In this document: positions 63,901-64,000 of the stretch, in pieces
How the letters are laid out: each line of letters opens with the position of its first letter
How positions within the stretch are numbered: the first letter of the stretch is position 1
DNA from: Candidatus Acidiferrales bacterium
GTDB lineage: Bacteria > Bacteroidota > Ignavibacteria > Kryptoniales > JAKASW01
DNA length: 64,000 bases
Reading direction: 5' to 3'
NCBI GenBank assembly: GCA_035515795.1
Contig: DATJAY010000005.1
Coordinates: 1 to 64,000 of the forward strand
Made by a program: the position numbers and the translations under genes
Notes under the pieces: generated by a model
Told to the model about the DNA's origin: nothing
The model's input: the letters and a program-made list of their open reading frames with translations, nothing else
The model's database searches: none

Positions 63901-64000
63901 AACAGTGAATCCAATATTGCTGCTCAGCAGACGATCGGTGGTTTCACTTCCGAAAACTTTTATGGTTTAACAGCAGACCTTGGAGTTAGGGTTACACTGT
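60958..64000 (+). CDS. TonB-dependent receptor, partial (runs off the window)
   Basis: 1014 codons from ATG 60958, open to the window end. The signal peptide (MFYSANRMIRRALLFLGMVSLLAIQSALA) is followed by a carboxypeptidase-regulatory-like domain (GTLKGKVFDATTKDALPGATVLVKGTSVGASTD). The plug follows (VSEARIQELPDFNAAAAIGRLPGVSTL... VVIRGLAPQYNEVAVSGV... IKSIEVYKTLTPDMNANAIGG). A barrel follows, with VRYAYTQTLARPGYSQLDPHFYLDY and NPDLRPAQAYNHDVEITF. The RPDY-like LARPGYSQL box and NPDLRP identify the clade of receptors used for oligosaccharides and other large ligands. It is of a different subtype from the receptor at 45336. The C-terminus, probably only a few residues further on, is missing. 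Confidence 0.92.
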   Translation, partial: MFYSANRMIRRALLFLGMVSLLAIQSALAAGTGTLKGKVFDATTKDALPGATVLVKGTSVGASTDLNGDFLVHNAPSGNQSVVVSYIGYTPITVTVDIPDGETLTKDFYLEATAVQGKVVVVTAQAQGQIQAINQQLASNKIANVVSEARIQELPDFNAAAAIGRLPGVSTLKSSGEDDKVVIRGLAPQYNEVAVSGVTLAATGSNQIGATSHITSPNPANSIDNDRSVDLTMITPYMIKSIEVYKTLTPDMNANAIGGFVDMSLREAPSGLHGDALWQSGYTEKSNTYGNYRAVASASDRFFNDMLGVYVLGNMEQYDRNADNMTATYTSPKPDSVEVNTVGLQRHLETRKRYGANLILDYSLPSGSIKSVNMISRLNSNYQDYQENLDYSTVTKLLAFTYGAGNDNTDLAINTLNITNDFGFMSVELLAANTYSRNHLPSFPDFQFQQQQSYPPTPLNTPPEGLINETKYAGDSVTTLTNMGLFSSDYHENDQVYKGDFKMPFDLGTSVSGYFKFGGEYRYNYHTNAQSTPYGNVSGPVTGGGTTTDPNTIMGDSLIAHFPQLAGASGNFTANFFTTPRSSNLYDSFLSDRFGRMYWVVDPTILNYAVNYLSRDTVFRAISGAGGWYDGIYQNYPNDYKYIERYYAAYLMSELDFGPDFMVVGGARFEEDKSLFAAWDVLDDPTPSGQRKYPVTAYPENHYWLPMVTARYNVLDWVDVRYAYTQTLARPGYSQLDPHFYLDYSHNNVWAGNPDLRPAQAYNHDVEITFHSNTIGLLTIGGFYKTISHFTFSTNYPMFDNPKSVPAGFDSTGSFVFPNGVRPNQQVGAVYTYINSPYKAYVKGVEADFETRFWYLPAPLNGVVFGINYTHISSSATYPFLFPRTINNPTPPPRFTTILIDSSRSGRLIDQPNDIMNSYIGYDYKGFSARVSFVFQGNSVNYVGGFPYQDGFTRNYFRIDASVRQMLPWAGLQLYADANNLNSESNIAAQQTIGGFTSENFYGLTADLGVRVTL

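Overview
The window looks like the chromosome of a free-living, polysaccharide-degrading member of the Bacteroidota/Chlorobiota side of the FCB group, most likely Ignavibacteria-like. The evidence is the recurrent C-terminal secretion tag built around NYPNPFNPST with a GVYFYR...KKL.LLK ending (type IX secretion, T9SS), a PorV/PorQ-like outer-membrane protein, SusC-type TonB-dependent receptors with carboxypeptidase-regulatory-like N-termini but no recognisable SusD, and moderate GC. This is family-level inference; no marker gene for exact placement is present apart from one tRNA.

The left 35 kb is an accessory region. Positions 1-3.8 kb hold a satellite-like replication module: a DUF5659-like small protein, a primase-polymerase/VapE helicase, and an AGTGATAG-repeat, hairpin-rich region that may be its origin. 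Positions 3.8-8.1 kb hold three secreted-protein genes, the first broken by a stop codon and a frameshift. From about 8.2 to 19-20 kb all genes lie on the + strand and are separated by attC-like recombination sites with GTTA-type right ends. For four cassettes the 5' and 3' ends of the same cassette are near-perfect reverse complements. This is an integron cassette array without a visible integron integrase (a CALIN). Cassette cargo includes two paralogous T9SS-tagged beta-propeller proteins, a CPBP protease, an Ntn-type amidohydrolase, a RibD/DHFR-like reductase, a Dph6-like PP-loop ATPase, a PD-(D/E)XK-like protein and small membrane proteins.

From 19.7 to 24.7 kb there is a class III cyclase-like protein, an adenine methylase with a truncated GHKL ATPase, and a phage-type tyrosine recombinase. 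From 25 to 33.4 kb a six-gene minus-strand operon encodes an FtsX-like permease, an ABC ATPase, a periplasmic VWA protein with GW..LLW modules, a second exported protein with a degenerate VWA-like domain, a lipoprotein and a polytopic membrane protein. I do not recognise this as a described system; its parts resemble the TagST/PpkA and TssR components of type VI secretion envelope signalling. It lies between direct repeats near 23.58/35.19 kb and 24.75/35.11 kb, next to the recombinase, and so may be cargo of an integrated element.

Right of a tRNA-Asp (35.5 kb) the window becomes core-like. First comes a cell-wall/amino-sugar recycling cluster: dipeptide epimerase, GlcNAc kinase, a GH3-serine hydrolase fusion lipoprotein, a GlmU-like nucleotidyltransferase and NagB. 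Then comes a xylan-utilisation locus: SurA-like chaperone, TonB receptor, large T9SS protein, PorV-like protein, CBM protein, GH10 xylanase, GH3 glycosidase, GPH-type sugar symporter and a second TonB receptor running off the window. Similar CGGTTCAAT operator-like palindromes occur upstream of this locus, in front of the GH3 gene and (more loosely) next to nagB, suggesting shared LacI-type control.
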